A stretch of DNA of 64,000 bases from Ktedonobacter sp. SOSP1-85 (GCF_016587415.1 NZ_BNJI01000002.1:1302001-1366000); one strand, 5' to 3'; positions 53,525-62,365 are shown, counted from the first letter of the stretch. Notes: generated from the letters alone by a model not told the origin. Numbers and translations: made by a program.

Positions 53525-53687
53525 CGGTAGTGTTGCAAAAAAATTAAAGCTCAGCAAATGGAAGTGCACACGACATATTTCATGAGGAAAAAGGTGCAGA
53601 ATGCTCACCCTTTCTCTACGAAAATGATTCTTGTACCGTAATTACTTACTTCATTTTCTCGGTTCTAAATTTTTTGCAACACTACCG
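53525..53687. mobile_element. 163-bp MITE with CGGTAGTGTTGCAAA ends
   Basis: CGGTAGTGTTGCAAAAAAATT and its inverse AATTTTTTGCAACACTACCG. The GGTNNTGTTGCAAA core resembles IS6/IS257-type ends. No coding content. Confidence 0.7.
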
Positions 53688-53825
53688 TTTTCGATGGCTT
53701 TTCTTCCCCTGGATTGGCTCTCCTTTTTCACTCACAGACTTTTGCGAAGTTTTGTTTTTGCTTCTACCGGTTATGGGCGTTCCTTGCAAACAATACGCCC
53801 CGACCAAAAACTCCTGAGAAGCTGG

Positions 53826-53949
53826 TGGTAAATAAGGCCAAGAGTGGTCAAGTTTTGAGGCCACGGGTGATCAATTAGCGCGAAGAGTGATCAACATAAT
53901 CATTGCCGTTTGAAAAAGCGCTTCCTATCTAGCTTCTGCCCTCGGTATC
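53826..53949 (+). repeat. iteron terminal unit, GAGTGGTCA/GGGTGATCA family (left)
   Basis: TGGTAAATAAGG, CCAAGAGTGGTCA, AGTTTTGAGG, CCACGGGTGATCA, ATTAGC, GCGAAGAGTGATCA, then a diverged inner block. Confidence 0.75.
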
Positions 53950-54189
53950 TTGTAAATGAAGAACTAAGGTACGAGCGCAGCACGGCGTTCCAGCTCGCTC
54001 AAGTACGCAGTTGGTAAATGCCTGCCAAGTAAGCAAGGTTAGTAGTAAATTGGGTCAAACTCACACAGATTTTAGGGCGAAACCAAGGAAATCGGCGCGA
54101 AACCGAGGAATTGACCATTCATCGCCTGAGAACGCCGCTTCTGAAGCAGCTTGTTGTACGCTGTTTCTGTAAATTCGGGAGACCAGCAT

Positions 54190-54252
54190 GTAAATTACGG
54201 GATTGTGATAGCGGAATTATACAAATTCCGCTATCACAATCCCGTAATTTAC
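54190..54252. repeat. palindrome GTAAATTACGGG...CCCGTAATTTAC, loop ATACA
   Basis: Perfect 29-bp arms. Same palindrome as at 60289 but with the loop in the opposite orientation. It marks the left junction of the 6-kb segment and lies immediately after the stop of the alpha/beta hydrolase gene (54257). Confidence 0.85.
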
Positions 54253-54256
54253 AGAT

Positions 54257-55147
54257 TTATCGATCCGCATCGATGCTGTTGAAGAATTCGAGAAGAGCAT
54301 CTGCCACCTTCTCGGGTGCCTCCAGAGCTGCATAGTGGCCAACGCCATCGAGGGAGACCGACCGGACTTGGCCCGATGCTACCTGGCTCATCGTTGCGAA
54401 GGTGAACTCACCGCCTCTGGCTCCGATTGCCAGCACAGGCATGCTCAGTTTGTGAGTGGCGACGAGAGCTGCAATGTCTGCGCCCTCCTGGAGCATCGAC
54501 TGGTAGAGGCCAATCGCTCCGCGCCAGCCTGCGGGGCGGGAGTAGGTGCGTACGAACTCGTCGATGTCAGCTTCGGTGATCGCTCCTGGTGTCACGCTCA
54601 TGGCTGGGAATACGAATTGTCCAAAGAACTCGCGCTCGCGGCCAGTGAGCAGCATCTCGGGAATATGCGGAGCGACAAGAACGCCGATGTACCAGGTACC
54701 CCCGTGTGTGACATCGGCCAGCCTCTCCGCGCCGAACCCGGGCAGGCCCGTCTCGATCGCGGTAAAGCTGAGCACGTCTTTCGGGTGGGTGGCCGCGAGG
54801 CGGAAGACGGTCGCCCCACTGATGTCCTGGCCTGTGAGATGTACTGGACCAACGCTGAGCTCTTCGATGAGAAGGTGCAGGTCTTCGGCAGAGGTCTTGC
54901 TGTCGTACGTACCAGGCCCGTTATCAGAGTCACCGAAACCACGCAGGTCGACAGCGAAGACACGGTGATTCTCGGCTAGCAGTGGAAGAAGTTTGCGAAA
55001 AGTCCACCACGTTTCAGGAAAGCCATGCACGAGTAAGACTGGAGAGCCAGTAGTCCCTGCTGATACGTAGTGAAGCTGTGTTCCGTTCACTTTTGCGTGA
55101 TGATGCGAGATACCAGTCAGCGCAGCACCTATTTTATTGTCACTCAT
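54257..55147 (-). CDS. alpha/beta hydrolase, epoxide-hydrolase/dehalogenase type
   Basis: 296 aa. Oxyanion motif VLLVHGFPETWWTFR, DLRGFGDSD strand, nucleophile in HLTGQDISGATVF (Asp, as in epoxide hydrolases and dehalogenases rather than Ser), and catalytic His in GVGHYAALEAPE. Likely hydrolyses an epoxide or halide. ATG at 55147 with AGGGGAGA upstream. Controlled by a promoter carrying two identical-type operators, without a regulator gene of obvious match nearby. Confidence 0.9.
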   Translation of the reverse strand: MSDNKIGAALTGISHHHAKVNGTQLHYVSAGTTGSPVLLVHGFPETWWTFRKLLPLLAENHRVFAVDLRGFGDSDNGPGTYDSKTSAEDLHLLIEELSVGPVHLTGQDISGATVFRLAATHPKDVLSFTAIETGLPGFGAERLADVTHGGTWYIGVLVAPHIPEMLLTGREREFFGQFVFPAMSVTPGAITEADIDEFVRTYSRPAGWRGAIGLYQSMLQEGADIAALVATHKLSMPVLAIGARGGEFTFATMSQVASGQVRSVSLDGVGHYAALEAPEKVADALLEFFNSIDADR

Positions 55148-55170
55148 AAATCTCCCCTATAGTTTAATTC

Positions 55171-55229
55171 GACAACCAGGTTGTCTATTATCTATTGTCT
55201 ATAATAGACAACCCGGTTGTCTTTGTCAA
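55171..55229 (-). promoter_or_regulatory. hydrolase promoter with two GACAACCNGGTTGTC operators
   Basis: Minus-strand TTGACA (55224-55229), exact 17-bp spacer, TATTAT (55201-55206). Operator GACAACCCGGTTGTC (55207-55221) fills the spacer; the second, GACAACCAGGTTGTC (55171-55185), lies 36 bp downstream. Perfect 7-bp arms in both suggest tight repression by a TetR-type dimer. Confidence 0.8.
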
Positions 55230-55716
55230 GCAGCATTGCCACGAGATACTAAACACTCAGCTTCAAAACTTCTGGTGAAGGAATAGAGCTTCAACGATAC
55301 ATGCTCACGTGATGAGAGATCTGATAGACGACACTATGCTGAAACGATATGTCAGGAAGTCCATGAAGCAACAAGCCTCGTTGCAACAAATAGCTGGTAA
55401 ATTCCCTACAAAGTGAGCCAGTTTGGCCCTCAAACGTGGAATATTGCCCTCAATCTTGAGCATCAGGACACGCGTCCCCTGAACAAACTGCTTCTCATCT
55501 TGAGTATCAGCATGAAGTATTGAAAATACATCATCTGCGAGTTTTTCGATAGGGAGAACCTTCTTGCTGCCAGAACACGTGGAGACGCAGCCCATTGGCA
55601 CTAGCGACAAGCGGCACGGATCTTGCCCGCGAGGTGTCCTTCTTGCCACGGAAGGTGCTGAGTCTCCTGGAGGTGTCCATTGGATCAAACTGGACGAGCA
55701 TTGAGAAAACGCTGCA

Positions 55717-56106
55717 TTACGCCCGGTTGGGACCGTACCAGAACGATGCCTCTGGTGCGACGAGCAGAGCAATCAGCACATACATGATGGAAACAAGCAG
55801 GAGGAACGTAGCTTCAGGAGCACCAAAAAAGGCCCCCCAAAATCCAAAGAAACCTAGCGCCCCACTGATGAGCGTGAGGCCCATCTACGCCCATTTCCGC
55901 TGGCTGATTTGTGTGGCGAAAAGAACGGTCCAGGCCGCAAAACCGAGCATAAAGCCGAGAAGAAAAAGCGGAAACCATACATAGAGGAGTGGGGGAGTGG
56001 GCCAGCCCGACCCAAAACAGTGGCCATCACACTCCGCCGAGACAATCGCTTGAAAGTACGCGCCGGGGAGGCCGAGCCCCATACTGAAGACCGTAAGGAT
56101 CACCAT
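55717..56106 (-). pseudogene. four-helix membrane protein with an in-frame TAG
   Basis: 55887-56106 encodes MVILTVFSMGLGLPGAYF and LLYVWFPLFLLGFMLGFAAW. After TAG (55885-55887) the same frame restarts at once with ATG and MGLTLISGALGFFGFWGAF and FLLLVSIMYVLIALLV to 55717. Readthrough would give about 129 residues. Either a nonsense mutation or two coupled two-helix proteins. Family not recognised. Confidence 0.5.
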
Positions 56107-56174
56107 GTTTTTTTTTGCGCATTGGAGGTATTCCTTTCACAGAGAGAATTCAGAGAAACAACATTGGCGATAAT

Positions 56175-56305
56175 TGGTAAATACCCCACGAAGTGGACGG
56201 ATTTGGCACGCAAACCTGAAACATTGCCCCGAATCTTGAGCACCGGGACAAACGTTCCTGGACCAACCCGCTTCTCGTCTGGCTTCTTTCACTGAGATTT
56301 TGTAA
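56175..56305 (+). repeat. iteron terminal unit inside the ATAGC element
   Basis: TGGTAAATACCCCACGAAG, TGGACG, GATTTGGC, ACGCAAACCTGAAAC, ATTGCC, CCGAATCTTGAGCACC, then CCTGGACCAACCCGCTTC and TTGTAAATTGGGG. It matches the inverse of 57125-57272 almost throughout, so the GNAT gene is enclosed by about 130-bp inverted repeats. Confidence 0.8.
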
Positions 56306-56363
56306 ATTGGGGCGAAACAAGAGCTCGTGATCTGACGGTTAGTCATGCGGCGAGTGCGTTGCG

Positions 56364-56993
56364 TCACCGGAGCTCGCAGATGTAGGACCTGGCTGGCTTG
56401 CCGTTGAGCGTGAGCGAACCTCCAGCGACGAATCCGTTGTGTTCAAGTACTTTGCGCGAGGCCGGATTGTCCAGCGTGACCCTCGCACGCAGCCTGCTGA
56501 GTCTGTACTCTGTGGCGGCGAGCTCGCGCACCTTACGCACCACCGCTGTGGCCAGTCCTTGCCCCGCGGCCTTTTGCGCGATCCGGTACCCGAGTTCCGC
56601 CGACCCGTCTGCCACTTTGAACAGGTTCACCCGCCCCACCACCTCGCCGCCCTCGGCCACCAGCAGGTAGAAGTAATCCGTCCCAGCGGTCTGCGACGCG
56701 AGCAGTTGCGCATGCCGCGCGTCGAACTCGGCGAAGAACTCGTCCCCCCGATCCGGTATCACCGCCGCGAAGTAGGCCCGATTCTCCCGCTCGAACGCAA
56801 GCAGGGCAGGCGCGTGGTCGAGGCGGACCAACTGAAGGTCTGGCATGGGTCGTTGGAGGCGCGGCGTCGATTCCGACCCGGTTCCCTTATCCTCCTTCGA
56901 TTCCGTGTGGGCGGGTTTCCCGCCCACGGCCTGCCTATCGATAAAGGAACATTCACCGACTTCTGGCGTGTCTCGTTCGTCTCGTTCTTTCAT
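56364..56993 (-). CDS. GNAT acetyltransferase (RimJ-like), GC-rich cargo
   Basis: Up to 209 aa. The GNAT domain begins about residue 50 (MPDLQLVRLDHAPALLAFERENRAYF split over two helices) and includes VVGRVNLFKVADGSAELGYRIAQ, AAGQGLATAVVRKV (acetyl-CoA loop) and DNPASRKVLEHNGF. The ATG at 56993 has AGGGAG 7 nt upstream; the internal ATG at 56846 better fits the family length but lacks a ribosome site. Markedly higher GC than its neighbours. Sole gene between the inverted ends at 56175 and 57272. Confidence 0.88.
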   Translation of the reverse strand: MKERDERDTPEVGECSFIDRQAVGGKPAHTESKEDKGTGSESTPRLQRPMPDLQLVRLDHAPALLAFERENRAYFAAVIPDRGDEFFAEFDARHAQLLASQTAGTDYFYLLVAEGGEVVGRVNLFKVADGSAELGYRIAQKAAGQGLATAVVRKVRELAATEYRLSRLRARVTLDNPASRKVLEHNGFVAGGSLTLNGKPARSYICELR

Positions 56994-57124
56994 CTGTTTC
57001 TCCCTTTGTTCAATTTCTTCAATTTGGCCCTAGCGCGACGCGCGATGAACGACAATTATCCTCTAACCACGCTCCAGTCCGTTTTTCCAGTGGCTGACCA
57101 GCGCTCTTAGGGTCAATCAGTTCG

Positions 57125-57272
57125 TGATGCACGAACGCAATTTACAACTCCTCCAGGGAGGATATCAGATGAGAAGCGGGTTGGTCCAGGAACGTTTGTC
57201 CCGGTGCTCAAGATTCGGGGCAATGTTTCAGGTTTGCGGGCCAAATCCGTCCACTTCGTGGGGTATTTACCA
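57125..57272 (-). repeat. iteron terminal unit, right end of the ATAGC element
   Basis: Inverse of 56175-56305, ending GGGTATTTACCA followed by ATAGC. Confidence 0.8.
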
Positions 57273-57301
57273 ATAGCGAAAGGATTTGAGAGGGGCAATT
57301 T

Positions 57302-57660
57302 GGAATACAGGGCAATCGCATCTAAATTCACAGCCCCAAAACCCGCTGAAGATAGTCCGTGCTCAAAGCCGCCTTGAGCCGCTTCGCTTTGATGCCGAGG
57401 CTAGCCGACTGCTCCTGTATCTTCGCATTTCCAGACGACCATGTCCCTTATTCACCGTCTGGTGAAACTGATGCTGCACGTGGGCGAAGCCTCTGCTTGG
57501 GCGAGGGCAAAGGTCTTTTTGACCTCCTGGTAAAGCGTGCCCTGATTCTTCTTCAGCGCCAGGGTATAGTCGCCTTCTTGATCGATGGTCTGCGCCGCAA
57601 TCTCCGTTTGTGTGCCTATTACATCGATGGTGACTATGCATCTGACTATGAGTCGATTGT
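57302..57660 (-). pseudogene. ISAs1-family transposase remnant
   Basis: VTIDVIGTQTEIAAQTIDQ then GDYTLALKKNQGTLYQEVKK, and after a frame change TVNKGHGRLEMRRYR, are the conserved middle of ISAs1 transposases. The N- and C-termini are missing. It has fused to the 3' end of the WD40 gene. Confidence 0.85.
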
Positions 57661-58939
57661 ATAGACCCATAGCCCCATGGTATTGTTCGTTGCGGTATAA
57701 GCAGCTAATTGCCCCCCCATTGGGCGACCAGAGTAGATGCTCTAACATACGAGAAGGCTCTATGGACGCTAGTTCGACGCCATTGGCAGCGTCGTACCAA
57801 TGAATTGCAGACGCCTGTGGACTCAGATCACTATCTCGCCGGGTATAATTCATTGCAGCCAGGAAGCGGCCATCGGGTGACCAGGTCAAGGTATTCGGAT
57901 CATCCAATGAGCACGTGTAGATGACCTTGTCCGTTTCGAAATCTCTTACCTGAATAGTTGTTCTATCCAGAAAGACAAAATCTTCTTTTTGAAATAAGGC
58001 AAAACGCTGTGAATCTGGCGACCAAGTTGCCGGTAACCCGAGAACAAATACCTTGCTCTCCAACTTCGTTTTTCTGATGGGAAGATTATACATCCACATC
58101 TGTCTACTGTTCCCAAAACCTAGGTATTTGCTGTTGGGTGACCATTGGAGCCAATCATACCCTTCCACAAGCGGTTGCAAAACCTCTACGGTATTGAAAG
58201 TAGCCGCATGCCAGATGTGTAATGAATGGGTGTTAATCGGGGTGATACTCCCAGCCGATGCAAGAAAGGTGCCATCTGGAGACCACACCATCGTAAAACC
58301 TTCGACTGAGATGCTATCTCCTGATTGTTCCTGCTCATGCCTGTGATATGCTCCAACCAACATCCGTTTCTGGATATCATAGAGGTAGATCGTCCGGCCT
58401 GCTGTATACGCGAGCGTTCTGCCATCTGGAGACCAGGCAAGCGTAGATCGAAAATCCTGGGAAACAACGGCTGACCTCTTCTCTTTCTCTATCATCTGGA
58501 CCTCGGCAAGCTTGCCACCCTGCCGACTCCAAAGACGTATTCCATCAGATGAAGCAAGAGCGAGCCATTTTCCGTCTGGCGACCAGGCCAAAGACTGATT
58601 CACGGCATTCGACCAAGCTGGTGATTGGTTGAGAGGGAATGAAGTATTCAGGATCATTGTATGTCCTTGTATATCCCAAACACGCACATCCTCCTGCTCG
58701 CCTGATTGCGTTAATGCGGCCAGAAACTGGCTATCAGGTGACCACCCTAATTGCTTGGGTGTTTGTGAGGGGAGATCAAAGGAGAAGCGCTCTTTAACTG
58801 ATCTAAGAGATGGATGGGAGTTCTTCTGCTGAAGTACCATCCTCAGCATATTGCGCCCTACCACCCCTCCACCGAGAAATACGCTGCCTGTAACCAATCC
58901 TGCGATCACTATGTTTCTGCGTTTTTTGTCCATCAACAT
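57452..58939 (-). pseudogene. WD40-repeat lipoprotein-like/membrane protein, 3' end replaced by ISAs1
   Basis: One N-terminal membrane anchor (NIVIAGLVTGSVFLGGGVVG) is followed by at least seven WD40/TolB-like blades with recurring WSPDGxxLA (TLAWSPDGRTLAYTAG, MVWSPDGTFLASAG, LTWSPDGRFLAAMN). After about residue 430 (CLYRNEQYHGAMG) the frame passes into the ISAs1 remnant. A beta-propeller scaffold; the loss of the last blades may impair folding. The ATG at 58939 follows GCAGGAAT. Confidence 0.8.
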
Positions 58940-58957
58940 ATTCCTGCTTTTCGTCAA

Positions 58958-59287
58958 ACAATGGCTGTTTAGAGACGTTATACCATACGAAACGTGACTG
59001 GTCAGCCCATCATCGCATTTTTGAACATTACCAGTACAAGCTAGCTAGGGCTAGGGTGGTGTAACCGGACAAACAAGCCCTGAAAAGCCGCGCTCAACGA
59101 AGCAGAGGTCGGCCACAGTGAGGTCCATGTGGTATATTTATTCCTTTGCCTCTATCCATTCCCTGGCTCCCCGTTTTTGGCTCCTATTCTACCACCTCCT
59201 TTTTCAAAAAATTTTAGATGCGATTGCCCTGATTTGGAATATGGTAGCCTTGACGATCTCCGTTAGCTATGTTACTATCGGTAAACT
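58958..59287. other. intergenic between WD40 and MarR genes
   Basis: Divergent promoters are expected. GTTACTATCGGTAAAC just before the MarR ATG is a near-palindrome that could be its autoregulatory site. No gene. Confidence 0.4.
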
Positions 59288-59761
59288 ATGTCTCGTTCAG
59301 GTGCTACTCTCACTATGCTTTTAATTGGCGGTTATCGTTCACTGGTGGACGCCGCGCACGTTGAGCTTGCCGCCCGCGGCTACGAGGATGTTCGTCCCGT
59401 TCACGATTTCGCAATTCGGGCTATTGCCTCGGGTGCTGACAACGCTTCAGAGCTAAGTCGGCGTCTAGCGGTCTCAAAACAAGCGGCGGCGAAAACCATT
59501 GGGGTACTTGAAAGGCGCGGATACGTTGTGCGTGAAGTAGATCCAGTAGACGCTCGCCGCAAACGCCTTTGTGTCACCGCACGCGGATTCGACATGCTGC
59601 GAGAAGCTGAAGAGATCTTTGATGAGTTACGCAATACATGGGCTCGGCAGATCGGTACCACCCAGCTCGAGGAAATAGAGAAACATCTGGCAGAGCTGGT
59701 TGGCACTGATCCCCTTCGCCTCGATACCTCAGGGTGGCTTGCACAAGACCTCGGCGAGTAG
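59288..59761 (+). CDS. MarR-family regulator
   Basis: 157 aa winged helix: ASELSRRLAVSKQAAAKTIGVLERRGYVVREVDPVDARRKRL split as helix 3, recognition helix and wing, with the DARRKR wing basic patch. No Shine-Dalgarno is visible before ATG 59288, so a leaderless transcript is possible. No obvious target operon adjoins. Confidence 0.9.
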   Translation: MSRSGATLTMLLIGGYRSLVDAAHVELAARGYEDVRPVHDFAIRAIASGADNASELSRRLAVSKQAAAKTIGVLERRGYVVREVDPVDARRKRLCVTARGFDMLREAEEIFDELRNTWARQIGTTQLEEIEKHLAELVGTDPLRLDTSGWLAQDLGE

Positions 59762-60019
59762 GTCTAGCGTGTAAAACGTTCTGAATACCACACACTTCCT
59801 GTACGAGGTCATAAAGGTCTTTGGATATGAACGGCTTATGCGATCCTTTAAACCTTTTTCCACTGCCTTCTGGATATTCAGGCCCCCAACATTTTTACTC
59901 CTCGTTTTCCCCACTAAGCATTGGCAAGAGAGCAGTGCGTATTGTCCGCCCTAGAAGCATGATGAGGAGTTATGTTTTTCTACATATAAAACTAACCGAT
60001 GGGCTGTCAGCACCATTCC

Positions 60020-60288
60020 TGCTCATTCTCCATGTTCGGCTGCTATCTGATGCTGCTTCATCCAGTGGCTCAGATTTCGACGCGTAGTCCCATATTTCTT
60101 GGCAATCCAGGTCTTCGTCGCTCCGTTTGAGGAGTGCCGTGATTTCCACCTGATGCGCGTCCAGCTTGCTTTTGCCGACACCTCTGGGGCGGCCCAGCGG
60201 CATCCCTTGCTGTTTGCGAGCAGCTAGCGCCTCCGTGGTACGTTGGGAAATCAAGTCACGCTCAATTTCAGCGGCCATGGCAAAGGCT
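60020..60288 (-). pseudogene. serine recombinase (resolvase) C-terminal fragment
   Basis: AFAMAAEIERDLISQRTTEA then MPLGRPRGVGKSKL is the end of the catalytic domain and start of the HTH of resolvases. The final KTWIAKKYGTTRRNLSHWMK lies in another frame. The N-terminus is cut by the palindrome at 60289. Not functional. Confidence 0.8.
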
Positions 60289-60351
60289 GTAAATTACGGG
60301 ATTGTGATAGCGGAATTTGTATAATTCCGCTATCACAATCCCGTAATTTAC
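60289..60351. repeat. palindrome GTAAATTACGGG...CCCGTAATTTAC, loop TGTAT
   Basis: Perfect 29-bp arms; it cuts the resolvase gene and opens the second DinB module. Partner of the copy at 54190. Confidence 0.85.
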
Positions 60352-60436
60352 ACAAAGCGGGCCAAAATTGTCCTGTTACTGTGAGATACTTCTGGTAAGA
60401 GAAATGTATTGTTGCGAGACAAGAAAGGGTATTTCA

Positions 60437-61141
60437 ATGATCTCACAGAATTTTAAGGCTATTGTCCTCGACCTTTTGCGGCAGGGGCGGCTCGATGAAG
60501 AAGCGTTTTGGCAGGGGATGAGCGAGACTGAGCGCGATGCGGATGGGACGTGGGAACGCTGGTCCGCTAAAGATCACATCGCTCATAGGACATTCTGGCG
60601 TCAGAACCTCATCCGGAAGTTGACGGCCCTTCTACAGCATCAGGACATACCATCGAGCGATGAGGATGAAGAACACCTGAACGCGACGACGTATGGGAAG
60701 CAACAGAAGCGCTCCGCGTCAGAGATTCAGGCGGACTCTGAGCGGACCTACGCCGAACTCTTTGCTTTGACCGAGCAACTGAGCGAAGACGATCTGACCT
60801 CCACGCGCTTCCCCAAAATTTCTGGAGAACATCCGCTGTATACAACCTTCCTTGGTGCTCTCTACGAGCACGAACAAGAGCATCTCGCACAGTACTATCT
60901 CGACCATAATGATCTCCCGAAGGCGATTGAGGTCCGTGAGAGGTGTGCTAGCAGAATCCTTCAGGCTCAGGTACCGCAATGGGTGAAAGGGTGGTTTCTC
61001 TATAATCTGGCCAGCTTCTACACGCAGCAGAACCAGTTGGAGAAAGCTCACGCTCTTCTCCTGGAAGCGTTGACATCCGCTCCCGAACTCGAAGAGCGCT
61101 CAAAGAGCGATCCCGACCTGGCTGCGTTACGCGGTAAATAG
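60437..61141 (+). CDS. ClbS/DfsB-like DinB-fold protein, second copy
   Basis: 234 aa, five substitutions relative to 1939-2643 (for example MISQ for MTSQ and RQN for RQD), same ribosome site AAGAAAGGG. The near identity includes flanking non-coding DNA, so the module was copied recently. Intact in both copies. Confidence 0.75.
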   Translation: MISQNFKAIVLDLLRQGRLDEEAFWQGMSETERDADGTWERWSAKDHIAHRTFWRQNLIRKLTALLQHQDIPSSDEDEEHLNATTYGKQQKRSASEIQADSERTYAELFALTEQLSEDDLTSTRFPKISGEHPLYTTFLGALYEHEQEHLAQYYLDHNDLPKAIEVRERCASRILQAQVPQWVKGWFLYNLASFYTQQNQLEKAHALLLEALTSAPELEERSKSDPDLAALRGK

Positions 61142-61343
61142 GGGTTTCTCCTGAGGATGCCCATGCTGACCTTTCGGATGTATATGAGCAGGGCGCATTG
61201 CCCACTTAACGCGAAGAGTCGAAATTGACCATCCAGCCCTGGAGAAATCGCTCCTCATCTGGTTTCTTTCCTCTTCATTCTGTTCATCACGATCTCATAG
61301 CTCATGTTCCTTTGCGGTCCTAACCAAAAGCTCTTGGAGGCCC

Positions 61344-61832
61344 TCACGAAAAGGCTCGGTGTAACTGCTTGAATTGCTTGTAGTGCGAACGCTCATGGGT
61401 AGCAAGCCATTCGGCGTAAAATTTTACTGTGCGAACGAGTGGCTTTCCGGCACCCGTTATCGTAGCAGTACGAGACCATGCGACGGCAGATAAGGATTCC
61501 AGCAGGGTCAGGAGTTCGGCACGTTGAGCAGTGTACGCCTGCAAGGAGGGCTCAAATTCCAAGGTGGGATAGTCCACCCCTTTGACCCAAGCCGACGGGT
61601 GGACGGCACGAAGAGTTGGCTGTTCCTCAACCAAGATTGCATGTATACACTGACCCCACACATCCGCACATGAACGCAGATGGGCCAATACGTCAGTAGC
61701 GGACCACGCTCCCCCATGCGGTAATGTGCGCAACTGCGCGGGCGATAGGTCGGAGGTGAGGGCTGCAATCCGTGTTGGCCCTTCGCCCAACAGGGAAAGG
61801 ATTTTCTCGACAGGCAATTCTGCATGAGGCAT
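61344..61832 (-). CDS. DinB superfamily protein, second copy
   Basis: 162 aa, one substitution (TLPHGGAW for TSPHGGAW) relative to 2846-3334. Same convergent placement and start with AAGGAG. Confidence 0.75.
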   Translation of the reverse strand: MPHAELPVEKILSLLGEGPTRIAALTSDLSPAQLRTLPHGGAWSATDVLAHLRSCADVWGQCIHAILVEEQPTLRAVHPSAWVKGVDYPTLEFEPSLQAYTAQRAELLTLLESLSAVAWSRTATITGAGKPLVRTVKFYAEWLATHERSHYKQFKQLHRAFS

Positions 61833-61926
61833 GGGAGAGCGTCTCCTTTTTTGAAGAGATTTTATCACAGAATGAGTTCTCATCAAGAGCCAGGGCTAAG
61901 ACAGTCAACTACGCCTCTCTTTTGGT

Positions 61927-61989
61927 GTAAATCACGGGATTATGATAGCGGAATTATACAAATTCCGCTATCATAATCCCGTGATTTAC
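61927..61989. repeat. palindrome GTAAATCACGGG...CCCGTGATTTAC, loop ATACA (flipped relative to 3427)
   Basis: The flanks equal those of the first copy (CTCTTTTG before, GCATGCAC/GCATGCACG after) but the five-base loop is reverse-complemented, so the palindrome is inverted in place. Confidence 0.85.
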
Positions 61990-62044
61990 AGCATGCACGT
62001 TCAATCCTTCGGCCTTCTTCGGTCGAGAAGTGGCGGGAATTTCC

Positions 62045-62193
62045 CGATCATCTTGCCGTGAATTTACAAATGACGAGTATTGCGAGCCCCTTCTGGAGCC
62101 ATATGTTCAGACAACCAATGCTCGATTCCTCGATTTCGCGCCGATTTCCTTGGTTTCGCCCTAAAATCCGCAGGAGTTTGGCCCAATTTACTA
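62045..62193 (-). repeat. iteron terminal unit, family A (complete right end)
   Basis: Inner GTGAATTTACA, inverted GCGAAATCGAGGAA, GCCGAT, GCGAAACCAAGGAA, CCCTAAAAT, then GGAGTTTGGCCCAATTTACTA. Followed by the GTTAG duplication. Confidence 0.85.
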
Positions 62194-62209
62194 GTTAGCC
62201 CTCCAATGG

Positions 62210-62365
62210 TGTAAATATTGGAATTCGATGAGGTAATGCGCGACAATTATCTGAGGTAATTCTTCATCAAGAAAAATCGCTTCACAGGCCCTTCGGGCTT
62301 TTTCCATGGAAAGATTGCCTCAGAGAGTTCCCAAAAGAGTACCTCATCGAATTCCAATATTTACA
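62210..62365. mobile_element. 156-bp TGTAAATATTGG palindromic MITE, TSD CCAATGG
   Basis: TGTAAATATTGGAATTCGAT and its inverse (total arm about 28 bp) flank 100 bp of non-coding DNA. CCAATGG occurs at 62203-62209 and 62366-62372, a 7-bp duplication. This shows that the palindromic GTAAAT elements are themselves mobile. Confidence 0.8.

Larger units (their letters stand above)
55395..57272. mobile_element. 1.88-kb iteron-ended element, TSD ATAGC
   Basis: Left end TGGTAAATTCCC (55395) and right end GGGTATTTACCA (57272) are flanked by ATAGC at 55390-55394 and 57273-57277. Both ends carry the same scaffold with words of the GTTTGG, ATTGCC, AATCTTGAGCA type. A third, left-facing end at 56175 is almost identical to the right end. 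Cargo: a small membrane protein and a GNAT. Confidence 0.8.
54043..62193. mobile_element. 8.15-kb iteron-ended element (family A), TSD GTTAG
   Basis: TAGTAAATTGGGTC at 54043 and CCAATTTACTA ending at 62193, flanked by GTTAG at 54038-54042 and 62194-62198. It contains the second DinB module plus 6 kb of other DNA placed between two copies of the same palindrome (54190-54252 and 60289-60351). Nested inside the 10.1-kb element. Confidence 0.85.

Noticed and set aside
56439..57110. long plus-strand frame over the GNAT gene
   Set aside because: It is the GC-rich antisense of the acetyltransferase; it has no domain and no ribosome site.
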